A DNA stretch of 64,000 nt from Bacteroidota bacterium (GTDB taxonomy: Bacteria; Bacteroidota; Bacteroidia; AKYH767-A; OLB10): contig JADKFA010000008.1 of assembly GCA_016717725.1 (NCBI GenBank), positions 119,685 to 183,684 on the forward strand, written 5' to 3'. Each line of letters starts with the position of its first letter. The first letter of the stretch is position 1. Positions 34,593 to 44,491 of this stretch are shown here, one piece after another. Position numbers and translations under genes: made by a program. Under the pieces are notes generated by a model. The model searched no databases. It worked only from the letters and a program-made list of their open reading frames with translations, and had not been told where the DNA came from.

Positions 34593-36056
34593 TTATTTTT
34601 TCTTTTTCAACCAATCGAAAGCTTCTGGTGTCAGATTTTTCAGATAGACGAAAGCAATATAAATTCCTGAAATAATAACTCCTTTGTAAAGGATATTAAT
34701 TATTGGATAGCCTGTTGATGGTAAGATAAATCCAAATCCGAAGAGTACAATAATTAAAAAAAGCAACACCTTATTCTCCTTCTCGAAAGGTTGCAGTTGG
34801 AAATGTTTTTTAACGTACCAAAACAAAAGACTATTATAAATGAAAGAAGCCAATGCTGTAGCGGTGGCGGCGCCGATCATTCCCAGCCATGGAATCAAAA
34901 TAATTTGCAACGCCAATACAATAATAGCTAAAGAAATTAAAAAAACCGCTCCTAACTTATACTTATCAGAATTAAACAATATAGCAGCATTCAATCCTGT
35001 AGCCATATTATAAAGACTCGACAAACTTAAAATAATTACTATGGGTGCTCCTTGATCATATCCATCGGGTAAAAAAGTAAACAAATCATAAATATTGATA
35101 TTCACATTCAGAAAAAGAAATCCGCCAATCATAAACATATACAAGCTTGACTTTTGGTAAATCGAATTAATTTCCTCTCGATTATTTTCTTTCCAAGCAA
35201 AAGCAATTTTAGACGCTGCAATCCGATCGAAAGCATTCAGTGGAGCTTCGATAATAGTTGGTATAAAGGCAGCCACGGTATAAATTCCCACAAAGGCTAA
35301 GGGCATATATTGTCCAATCATAATGGCGTCGAAAAATTTCAATCCAATGGAAGCAACGGAAGCAAACCAAAGCAATAATCCATATCGAATTAACTGCACA
35401 AAATTTTGCTTCCTAAAATAGGGCCAATCAATTTTAAATCCGGGTCGATCGAATTGAAAAATATAAACTAGCAAACCAATCATTTGAATCCCATAAATCG
35501 CCACAAAAGCCATAATGAACTCATCTAAGGTAAACCACTTGAGATAATACAAACTCACCACTGCAATAGCCATGAAGCGGACAACAATATCATTGAGGTA
35601 TGTTGGAATGGTACTTTTATAATTGGAGGAACAATAGATACTCAGCACAGAAATAATCGAAACAAAAAAAGTAAGTGGAAAAACATAATAAAAGAACTCA
35701 TTAAACAAGGGCGATTCGGCGGCATATCGCCCCATGATAAAATCTTTGGACAGATACAGCACGAGAGCAGCTAATAAAAATCCAATCAAAGGAAAGAGCA
35801 ACATAAATCCAAAAAAACCATGATGGCGATTCTCAATATTTTTAAACCGAGGGAAGAAACGAGTGGTGGCATTTCCGATCCCCAGAGGGACAAACATAGC
35901 CACCAAAAGAGCGAATGAATAGAGAACTCGAGTTAGCCCAAGCTCCTCTTTTGTAAGGAAATTTGGCTGGATAATAATCAGATTTACAAAGCCCACCATA
36001 AAACCAATATAGGTAGCTATGGTATTTTTTATGCCTTGGCGTTTGATAACTCCCAT
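34593..36056 (-). CDS. Wzx-like polysaccharide flippase
   Basis: A 487-residue membrane protein of the MOP/PST flippase superfamily with about fourteen hydrophobic helices spread along its length (for example IGFMVGFVNLIIIQPNFLT, ALLVAMFVPLGIGNATTRFFP, FLLAALVLYLSK). It should flip undecaprenyl-linked repeat units across the inner membrane. It stands near the O-unit biosynthesis genes at 38.6-50.1 kb, separated from them by the plus-strand Kelch gene. The -7 box TACTTTTG lies at 36082-36089. Confidence 0.88.
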   Translation of the reverse strand: MGVIKRQGIKNTIATYIGFMVGFVNLIIIQPNFLTKEELGLTRVLYSFALLVAMFVPLGIGNATTRFFPRFKNIENRHHGFFGFMLLFPLIGFLLAALVLYLSKDFIMGRYAAESPLFNEFFYYVFPLTFFVSIISVLSIYCSSNYKSTIPTYLNDIVVRFMAIAVVSLYYLKWFTLDEFIMAFVAIYGIQMIGLLVYIFQFDRPGFKIDWPYFRKQNFVQLIRYGLLLWFASVASIGLKFFDAIMIGQYMPLAFVGIYTVAAFIPTIIEAPLNAFDRIAASKIAFAWKENNREEINSIYQKSSLYMFMIGGFLFLNVNINIYDLFTFLPDGYDQGAPIVIILSLSSLYNMATGLNAAILFNSDKYKLGAVFLISLAIIVLALQIILIPWLGMIGAATATALASFIYNSLLFWYVKKHFQLQPFEKENKVLLFLIIVLFGFGFILPSTGYPIINILYKGVIISGIYIAFVYLKNLTPEAFDWLKKKK

Positions 36057-36081
36057 TCAACACTATAGTTTACAATAAACG

Positions 36082-36089
36082 CAAAAGTA
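36082..36089 (-). promoter_or_regulatory. -7 box of the flippase gene
   Basis: TACTTTTG on the minus strand, 25 bases before the flippase ATG. Confidence 0.55.
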
Positions 36090-36184
36090 ACTGCAATAAT
36101 CAATATAAAGCACTCATAACTAGTTCATTTTCCATTTCTTACCCTAAAAATCAAAAAACTCTAACAATCAATGATTTAAATTAG

Positions 36185-36192
36185 TATATTTG
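36185..36192 (+). promoter_or_regulatory. -7 box of the Kelch/T9SS gene
   Basis: TATATTTG, 26 bases before the ATG at 36219. It supports that ATG as the true start of the frameshifted gene. Confidence 0.55.
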
Positions 36193-36218
36193 AATTCTAA
36201 TTTCTAAAACCAAAACAT

Positions 36219-38520
36219 ATGAAAAAAAATTATTATCTTAATTATGATTCTTTTAGGAAGTCATTTTGCTAAAGCACAGTTGTGGAGCAAACATCTACTT
36301 TTCCAGGAATTTTAAGGCATTCGTCTGGCTCTTTTACGTTGAATAACGCTGGATTTATAGTTGGAGGCTATGGTATAAATAATCAAGTATTATCAGACGT
36401 TTGGAAATATGATGCAAGTAATGATAGCTGGACTCAATTAAATGATATACCAGTAGCATTATTTGGTGCAAGTTTTTTTGTAATTAACGACACAGCATTC
36501 ATGACAAATGGATGGATGAGCGCAGCTGGAAATCCTAATGATTCCCTTTATCGATATGAAGAATTAACAGATTCTTGGACCTCTATTTCCATTACCCAGG
36601 AACTCCTGCATACACTTGTGCAGCTTTTGTGTTAATGGAAAAGCATATATTGGTATAGGTTATTCACCATATACTAAAGAATTATGGGAATATGATCCAA
36701 TCACAAACTCATGGACTGCAAAAGCAAATTTTATTGGTACGAATCGTCAAAATGGAACTTCATTTGTTATTAATAATATAGCTTATTATGGTTTAGGATC
36801 GTCAAACAGTTCAGCTAAATCAGATATTTTTTCATTCGATCCAATCGCTGACTCGTGGACTTTAGTTGATACTTTCCCTGGTGGTCCACGTTACGCAACT
36901 TCTTCTTTTACGATAAACGACAAAGCCTATATAGGTTGCGGTAGTGACCTTACAAACTTTTATAATGATTTCTGGGAATATGATCCTGCCACACTAACAT
37001 GGACACAAATGAATGACTTTGGAGGTACAGAAAGACATGCCACCAATCATTTTGTCATTAATGGAATTGGTTTCTCCGGATTAGGACGGTCTGCTACATT
37101 TGAATCTGGATTCTATAAGTTTATCCCTTCAGGCTTGAATGAAATAAGAGGTTTCGCCTACAGAGATCAAAATCAAAATAGTACTTATGACACCTTAGAT
37201 ATCCCTGAGCAACAACTATTAATTGAAGTAAATCCAGGAGGAAAAATTTATACTACAAATTCACTTGGTTTAGTGAAAACTCCGGCAGACACTCAAATAA
37301 CATATACTTTGAATGTTCTTAACACTCCAAATCATTATACGCTTTCTGGTGTAAATAATCCATTGCAATTTACAAGTACTGGTAACATTGATTCTAGTAC
37401 AATCTTTATACTGACACCAAACAATGCAGCGAATGATGTTTCCATACACATAACATCGATTACACCCGTACGACCTGGATTTGATGGATTCTATTCAATC
37501 ACTTATAAAAATGAAGGAACCTCACCTGTAGATAGTATTAAAATAAAATTGATAATGCAAAATCAACTTTATTTTAACAATACAATTCCCAATTTTGCAA
37601 CTACTTATTTAAGTTCAAGTTTAGATACCATTCATTGGAGTTTTTACAATTTAAATCCTGGAGAATCTAGATCATTTATGATCAAATATATAAATTCTCT
37701 TTTCGGAAATCTGGGTGATAGTGTATATGCCTATGCAGAAATCAACTCAGGATTAACTGAAATAGATACTGTAAATAATTTTTCTCAACAATTGGATACG
37801 TTAATAGGATCCTTTGACCCGAATGATAAAAATGTATCATCTACCTCCTTAACTCCAACTGAAGTTTCAGCTGCAAAATGGCTTACCTATAAAATAAGAT
37901 TCCAAAATACTGGAACTTATCAAGCTAATTATGTGCGAATCACTGATAGTATTCCATCGGAATTAAATTTATCAACCTTTGAACTTCTTGGTTATAGCCA
38001 TCAACCTTGTACTTATACAATTGAAGGGAATAACATCATTAAATTTAATTTCCCTGGCATCATATTACCTGATTCGAATTCTAATGAGCCAGAAAGTCAT
38101 GGATTTATTGAGTTTAGAATACGACCAAATACAAATTTGGTACTAGGTGATAATATCAGCAATCGTGCATATATTTATTTTGACTTCAATCCGGCAGTAA
38201 TAACAAATGACGCCATCACCAAAGTAGAAAACACTACTTCCATTAACGAAATTAATATTTCGAAAAGCGACTTGAGAATATTTCCAAACCCATCTTCCGA
38301 ATACATAAATTGCAAAGTGATAACAAATCAAACAAATGATATGCTATTCCAAGTTGCAATTTTTGATTCTCAAGGAAAATTAATTAACAAAGTGAACAAG
38401 TCGAATTTATCAAATCCAATTAATATTAAATCACTTCAAACTGGACTTTACTTATTACAATTATTAGATAGTAATGGAAAAATTTATTCTGGAACATTTA
38501 TTAAAGGTAAATACACTTAA
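36219..38520 (+). pseudogene. Kelch-repeat surface protein with T9SS sorting domain, frameshifted
   Basis: One gene broken in four places. The signal peptide (KKIIILIMILLGSHFAKAQ) is readable only if the A run at 36222-36229 has seven rather than eight bases; further single-base losses near 36285, 36591 and 36630 split the rest. The repaired product is about 767 residues: N-terminal Kelch propeller repeats (DVWKYDASNDSWTQLN, ELWEYDPITNSWTAKA, DFWEYDPATLTWTQMN), a DUF11-like segment with FDPNDKNVSSTSL and YIYFDFNPAVITND, then a type A T9SS sorting domain (LRIFPNPSSEYINC ... LQTGLYLLQL). All errors are in short homopolymers, so consensus error is likelier than decay. Confidence 0.8.
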
Positions 38521-38522
38521 TT

Positions 38523-38558
38523 AAAAAGCCCTTGTTGAAAATCAGCAAGGGCTTTTTT
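38523..38558. terminator. Bidirectional intrinsic terminator
   Basis: A 16-bp stem (38523-38538 with 38542-38557) with one G-U or mismatch position and a 3-base loop, flanked by A and T runs. It lies between the convergent Kelch gene and GT4 gene and can serve both. Confidence 0.85.
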
Positions 38559-39627
38559 ATTTAGGATTCTTTTTAATTTTAATGCTGTCTGAATAAATAT
38601 CAATAAGTTCATCGATACATGAATCAATATCATGATATGTTTCCGCATATTTTCTACTTACCATTCCTGCTTCATGACGCCTCACCCCACTTTTGAGCAA
38701 ATCCTCGATAACAGATTTTATTGTATCAGGGTTAGCGTTAATTATTGGAGACGTTCCCGGAAAACAAGATAATACGGAAGGCTTCATATAACAAACTACA
38801 GGTTTTGCAAATGCAAAAGCTTCCATTGAAGCCATACCATAACTACCAAGAACAATTTGATCGATAAACACATCACACTTTCCAATTAAATCTAAAACCT
38901 CCTGCCTGCTTAATTTAAAAGCTCGTACATAATCGAAATCATATGTATTACTTAATTCTTCAAGTGCTGCTTCAATATAATTAGTACCTTTTGCAATGGG
39001 GGCGGTAGGTGCATGAACTATTAATGGTTTACTTTTATTTAATTCAGGAGGATTTGGTACATAATTGTTCAGATCAATTCGTTGAATAAACTTATAATAT
39101 GTAGGGAATATATCAGACAAGATATACTGTTCCATACCAGGAAACACCAAGGGTACAAAACCTGCATTCTTAAACATCTGTTGTATTTTCCTAGATTGAA
39201 TCACAGACTCATAAGGATACTCATAACCACTGTAAAATGCCTCCTTGTAATATTTATTCTCTAAAAATTCAACCTCAGGAATACGAATATCACTCCCCAC
39301 CCACTCCACCAAAGCAGGTTTATTGAATAAACGTATAAATGGGAAAAGGAGATTATTTAGAGGCATACTAAAAGATCCACAATAATGAATTACATCTGCC
39401 CAAAATATTCCTCTAATTGCATGAATATAAAATCTACTAAAATTAAAAACTTTATGTAAAAATCCAAAACGCAATCCTTTTAGCGGGAATCCTTTTCCAC
39501 TAAATTGCTGTTGGTTAGGATTAGTATCGAGAAAAAGTGCTTTAACATTTATTCCCTTCCTATTTAACCTATCCGCGGTAATGGAAGGCATAGAAGCAAT
39601 ATTATTTGGTAAAATTAAAACTTTCAT
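38557..39627 (-). CDS. Glycosyltransferase (GT4-like)
   Basis: A 356-residue protein starting MKVLILPNNIASMPSITADRL; I chose ATG 39627, which overlaps the methyltransferase stop by 4 bases. A GT-B fold is suggested by the N-terminal Rossmann strand, WADVIHYCGSFS and EWVGSDIR, and the C-terminal HAPTAPIAKGTNYIEAAL and GSYGMASMEAFAFAKPVVCYMKP, the donor-binding ExxxFxxPV region. It is the last gene of the minus-strand polysaccharide cluster. The specific sugar is unknown. Confidence 0.82.
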   Translation of the reverse strand: MKVLILPNNIASMPSITADRLNRKGINVKALFLDTNPNQQQFSGKGFPLKGLRFGFLHKVFNFSRFYIHAIRGIFWADVIHYCGSFSMPLNNLLFPFIRLFNKPALVEWVGSDIRIPEVEFLENKYYKEAFYSGYEYPYESVIQSRKIQQMFKNAGFVPLVFPGMEQYILSDIFPTYYKFIQRIDLNNYVPNPPELNKSKPLIVHAPTAPIAKGTNYIEAALEELSNTYDFDYVRAFKLSRQEVLDLIGKCDVFIDQIVLGSYGMASMEAFAFAKPVVCYMKPSVLSCFPGTSPIINANPDTIKSVIEDLLKSGVRRHEAGMVSRKYAETYHDIDSCIDELIDIYSDSIKIKKNPK

Positions 39628-40505
39628 TTTTGGACTTTTCTGCCACGAATGGTGATGCCGTAAAAATCTTGAAATTGCCATTCGACATTTAATCCTGCAC
39701 TATCAAACCACCCCAAAATCTCATCGATAGTATGTCTGGAACAGTTCTGAGGATGATACCAGTCATAATTAATTACTGAATTATCATGGAAAGAAAAGGC
39801 AGGATTCCAAAAACATTTAAAGAAAAAATGATAAATGAAACGCTGCAAATCATATTCGCCCGCTTCAATCTCCATAACTTTTAATTCAGGAACAATAACT
39901 TTTTGACCACTTTCAGAAACAATTTTTGCAAACTGTGTAATTTCATCGCAAACTGCCATTGCTTTATCGTAATCAAATCCTGCTATTTTATTTCTAATTA
40001 AATCATCAGAAAACTCTCTAAGTGGTGCTTTTTTGCGATAAACATAAATTGCAATTTCACCATTTTCCTCCAAAAGTTCAACTAAATTTTTAAACGCACC
40101 AAAAGGATCATCGGTGTGATGTAATACTTCTTGACAGTAAATAAAATCAAACTTCCCTAAATCAGTCAGATCACTCAATAAATTTTTCGAATAAAAATGG
40201 GTATTGGGAATATCTTTAAAATTGTCTCTTGCAATATCAGCAGCAACTAAATCAATACCTACAATTTCCGTATTGGCAGCTGACAATGAACGCAACAAAG
40301 CGGTTACTCTTCCATTGCCACATCCACCATCAAGAATTCTATTTTTGTGACTTAGATACGTTTCAAAATCTTGGTCAGAATTGAAACCGTTTCGTTCTAT
40401 AATCCATTTTCTTATCTCTGACCCTTCTTCCATGGTTTCCTTGAAAGCCAAATTGGGATTATTCTTCCACTTATCGTGAAAACTAATAGATGTATTATTT
40501 TTCAT
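39624..40505 (-). CDS. Class I SAM-dependent methyltransferase
   Basis: A 293-residue methyltransferase with the SAM motifs RILDGGCGNGRVTALLRSL (motif I), EIVGIDLVAADI (motif II) and FDFIYCQEVLHHTDDPFGAFKNLVELL (post I to motif III). The C-terminal part is longer than in minimal family members. In this cluster it probably methylates a sugar residue or a glycan end, but the acceptor is not visible. It overlaps the upstream epimerase end by about 11 bases and the downstream GT by 4. Confidence 0.85.
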   Translation of the reverse strand: MKNNTSISFHDKWKNNPNLAFKETMEEGSEIRKWIIERNGFNSDQDFETYLSHKNRILDGGCGNGRVTALLRSLSAANTEIVGIDLVAADIARDNFKDIPNTHFYSKNLLSDLTDLGKFDFIYCQEVLHHTDDPFGAFKNLVELLEENGEIAIYVYRKKAPLREFSDDLIRNKIAGFDYDKAMAVCDEITQFAKIVSESGQKVIVPELKVMEIEAGEYDLQRFIYHFFFKCFWNPAFSFHDNSVINYDWYHPQNCSRHTIDEILGWFDSAGLNVEWQFQDFYGITIRGRKVQK

Positions 40506-41372
40506 AACAACAATTTTTTATTCCATCTCTCCAGTTTACCACTGGTATATAATTTACTTTTGAATATATTTTTTGAGAGTCTGCGATTAATTTTACAACC
40601 GGTACATCTAAAACTACATCTTTTCTCAAATCTTTTCCAAGCAAGTTTGCAATTTCCTCAGAAATTTCACCAATATCTGTAATTACCGATCCACCAAGGT
40701 TATAAATATTGTATTCATTCTTTTTCTCAATTTTAAAAACCTAATGCCAGTTCAACCAAATCGAAATAATATTTGTTTAAAAACCATTCCCTTTCCACTA
40801 TTTAATTTAATTGCTTCGTTGTTTCTGATGCGGTCAATCAAACCAGGCAACAACATACCTTTTTGATCTGGTCCATATGGGTTAAAAATTCTAAGAATAT
40901 CAACCGAAAAATAACTAGAATAAGGTACTAACAATGTTTCAGAAGCAATCTTTGTTGCAGCATAAAAATTTGACGCATTAATAGGGCTCGACTCGGTTAA
41001 AATATCACCATTCAAATCATATACACTTCCCGTAGATGCAAAAAGAAATCCTTTTATTCCTTTTGAAATTCCAAGATTCGCTAGTTCTACTACAGAACGA
41101 GTATTTACATTAAAAATATCGCTTGCTTTATCTGGAAAATCACGAAAATGGGGAGATTGAGCTAAATGAATAATAGAGTCAAAGTTTTCATCTTTTAAAT
41201 TAGAAATTATATCACTATTTAAATCCAATAATTTTACAGTCACTCTTTTATCATTAAAAACAGGTAAATCTCTCTGAACTAAAAGCAATTCAAAATCATC
41301 ATTTGTAGACAATAATTGTTTCACTAAATTCCGTCCAATAAAGCCACTAGCGCCTGTTATGAGATAACGCAT
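40495..41372 (-). pseudogene. NAD-dependent epimerase/dehydratase, frameshifted
   Basis: Extended SDR starting MRYLITGASGFIGRNLVKQL (TGxxGxxG) with SSTGSVYD-like FASTGSVYDL and the YAATKIASE catalytic Tyr/Lys. The frame breaks near 40770, where ...KGMVFKQI runs into a false end, and again at the A run 40735-40739. After both repairs the C-terminus continues as ...FKIEKKNEYNIYNLGG ... VVNWRDGIKN and stops at 40495, giving about 291 residues. It probably modifies a nucleotide sugar for the local glycan. Both lesions look like homopolymer errors. Confidence 0.75.
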
Positions 41373-41453
41373 ATTATTCGATTTTTTCACCATCAACAAA
41401 AAGTCGAAGCCACCATTCAAAACAAATAAAAGACCAAATCAACAACCGATGAT

Positions 41454-43250
41454 TTACTTTATGTTGTTGATGATCCTCAAGCACTTTTTAATAAACTTCG
41501 GATTTATAATTTCATTAATTCTTGATTTCTTTCCTCCAACTAACTCAGAAACGTATTTAAAATTCTCTCCTCTATACCAAGATTCATCAGGAGCAGAGAA
41601 TCCTTGCTTCTTCCTGTTGATTATTTTCTCTGGAATCAACTCAGACATTGCTTTTCTCAAAACATTTTTTCCATCATTAAATTCCATTTCAAACTTTCGG
41701 AGTTTACCAATTTCATTCTCATCCATCCGAATCATCTCCTCAAGTCTTCCTAACTTATACTTGACTGGAATCTTCTGTGCGAAATCAACAAGATCATTAT
41801 CCATAAATGGAAATCTCTCCTCTAAAGAATGTGCCATGGAAAGCTTGTCGCCAACTAGAAACAATGCAGGCAAAAATGTTTTTGCTTCGAAATACAAAGA
41901 GTTTTTAATATGATCTTCTGGAGTATCATATCGCAAAGATTTATTATAAAGAAAAACATTTTTAAACAACTCAAATGAATGTCTTCCCGCACTCGTTTTT
42001 TTATAAACTTCTTCATTAAAAAGAATTCTTATCCTCATCCTTTACTAACCTTTGCCAAAAACTATAATATTCAGAAAAATATTGCTCTTGATTTATGGAA
42101 TTTCCTACTCTATAATACCTCCAAGGATAGCCACCGTATAACTCATCCCCTCCTGCTCCACTTAAACAAACTTTTACAAATTTGGAAGCCAATCCTGCAA
42201 TATAAAAATTGGGATAAGACATGCCAACTCTCAGATCTTCCAAGTGCCACACTAACTTCGGCACCGCCCACGATAAATCCGAACTATTTAATACTTGCTC
42301 GTAATGCTCTGTTTTAAACAAACTCGCCATTAACTCAGCATCTCTTCTCTCATCAAAATTTGCTTCTCTACCTGTTGTTGAAGACATATCAAAGCCGCAA
42401 GTAAATGTCCTTAAACGTTTCACTTTGGAACTTGCAATTGCTGTTATAGAACCAGAATCTATTCCACCACTTAAATAACTACCAACATCCACATCAGCAA
42501 CCATTTGTTTAGACACTGCACTTTTAAAAAGTCTTAATGTTTCTTCAACAGCAGTTTGTTCATCAATTGAATCATCTGTATCAGAAAAATTATAATCCCA
42601 GTAAGACCATTCCCTTTTATTTAATTTTAAATCAAATTCAATAATTCTAGCTGGGGCTAACAACTGTATGCCTTTAAACAAAGTACCAAACCTAAATAAT
42701 TTTGAAAAGTAAAATATTCATTCAAAGAATCATAATTAATATCAAAGTTATAATCTGGATGTTTCAATATCCCTTTTATTTCTGAAGAGAAAATTAACTT
42801 TCCACTTTCATGGTATACATAGAGTGGTTTAATCCCATAACGATCTCGTGCAAGTAAAAGCCGACCATTTCTTTTATCAAAAAGAGCAATGGCGAACATT
42901 CAATTTAGCCTTTTAAAAACATTGTCAGACCATGCTTTATATCCGTTCAAAATCACTTCAGTATCGGAATTTGTTCTGAATACAAATCCAGCATTTTGAA
43001 GTTCCTTTCTTAACTCTTTGAAATTATAAATTTCACCATTAAATATTAATATCACATTTCGCTCTTCATCCAACATCGGTTGATTTGCCGCTTCTGATAA
43101 ATCAAGGATAGACAAACGAACATGAGCTAATCCTATATTTTGATAAGAATAAACACCAGCAGCATCTGGTCCACGATGGCTTATTGCCCCCATCATTCGA
43201 TGCAGAATCGAATCATCTACATGCTGACCATTACTATAGGCAAAGCCACA
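41454..43250 (-). pseudogene. Asparagine synthase (glutamine-hydrolysing) family, copy 1, disrupted
   Basis: AsnB-type amidotransferase in pieces. The N-terminal glutaminase domain starts at CGFAYSNGQ (catalytic Cys codon 43250-43248), but its Met is missing and the gene is fused in frame to the upstream epimerase. An in-frame TGA at 42902-42900 stands where the family has Gly (RLN-G-MFAIALFD). Frameshifts near 42690 and 42024 break the rest. Recognisable pieces are ARDRYGIKPLYVY, the ATP-pyrophosphatase loop YLSGGIDSGSITA, GAGGDELYGGYPWRYY and the C-terminal SLEERFPFMDNDLVDFA. It presumably amidates a uronic-acid sugar or supplies asparagine. Confidence 0.75.
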
Positions 43251-44177
43251 TAAAGAGTATTCGTACCTAAAATTTAATTCAGCTTCTGCCCTTTTGATTG
43301 AAGCAATTCTGTTTTTAACAAACTGACGAGCATCATCTTCAGAGTATGGTTTAAACTTCACTTTTAAATCAGAATAAGTTAATGACAAAATTAAATTACA
43401 TAATTCACGAATAGAAGTTTGAATCCCCGTACCAACATTATAGAAACCAAGATTTACATCAGATAATAGTGCTGTAACATTACATTCGGCAACATCATCA
43501 ACATAAATAAAATCATAAGCCTGTGATCCGTCACCATTAATTACTGGGGCTTCATTCAATTCAATTTTATTAAGCATGATTGGAATTACTCCTGTATATG
43601 CTGCATGTTGATCTTGACCTGGACCATAAACATTCATATATCTTAGCCCAACAACAGAAAGTCCATAACGATCATGATATGCAGTACACATAGCTTCGCC
43701 TGCAATTTTAGTTGCCCCATAAAAATTCCTATTATTAAAGGGATGATCTTCCTCCATTGGAATTGAAATAGCATCGCCATAAACTGAAGCAGATGATGAA
43801 TAAATTAATTTCTTCACATTATTCTTCACGCATGCTTCTAAAACATTGAATGTGCCTGCAATATTTACTTCAAAAGCAGTACGTGGATAATCTTTACAAT
43901 GTAAAAGCCACATGGCAGCTAGATGAAAAACATAATCAATGCCAATCATCGCATCATTTAAAATATCAATGTCTCTGATGTCACCTCCGACCTCAAAAAT
44001 TCTAACTCGAGGATCATTAATGACATCATGAATATTTTCCATCTTACCACGAACAAAATTGTCATAGATAATAATCTCGCTTACGTCTTCTTTTAACAGT
44101 CTTTTTACGAGAGCGGAGCCAATAAACCCGGAACCACCTATCACTAAGACTCTGCTGTTTTTCAATGCTATACCCAT
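43251..44177 (-). CDS. NAD-dependent nucleotide-sugar epimerase, fused in frame to AsnB copy 1
   Basis: Extended SDR of about 309 residues: VLVIGGSGFIGSALVKRLL for NAD binding, YSSSASVYGD, and the YGATKIAGE catalytic Tyr and Lys. GLRYMNVYGPGQDQHAAYTGV and YDFIYVDDVAE are typical of UDP-sugar 4-epimerases of the WbpP/GalE class. The last family-like residues, NFRYEYSL, run straight into the AsnB sequence CGFA without a stop, and the usual last 20 or so residues of the epimerase are absent. The fusion looks like a small deletion, real or assembly-made. A -7 box is at 44232-44239. Confidence 0.78.
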
Positions 44178-44491
44178 TATAGTAAATATTTTGGTTCGAA
44201 ATTACTAATATTTGAGCAAAATACCTACTTGCAAAAGTATATACAAAAAACTATAAGATATAGACTGTAATATGTTCCAATTAAAGTAAAAATACAATCA
44301 GAAAATAGTATTCCCTCCATTCTAAAAAAACTCAAATTCAACTCTTTATATAACTAGATAATTAAAGGATTTTATACACCCCTCAACATCTGAAATAAGC
44401 CTAAACTGAATATCATTAGCAAAAAAAAATATCTAGTACACCTATTATAAAAACTTAAAAATTGTTTTTAGTTCCACCTATTGCAATTAAA
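44178..44491. other. AT-rich intergenic region with a promoter box
   Basis: About 314 bases without a gene between the epimerase and AsnB copy 2. It contains TACTTTTG on the minus strand at 44239-44232, 54 bases before the epimerase ATG, a likely promoter for the downstream half of the cluster. I see no RNA structure. Confidence 0.55.

Noticed and set aside
42897..42905. In-frame TGA at a conserved Gly suggested UGA recoding as glycine, as in Gracilibacteria/SR1.
   Set aside because: TGA is the normal stop of several intact genes here (for example pepP, gldF and DUF4197), and all other markers are Bacteroidota.
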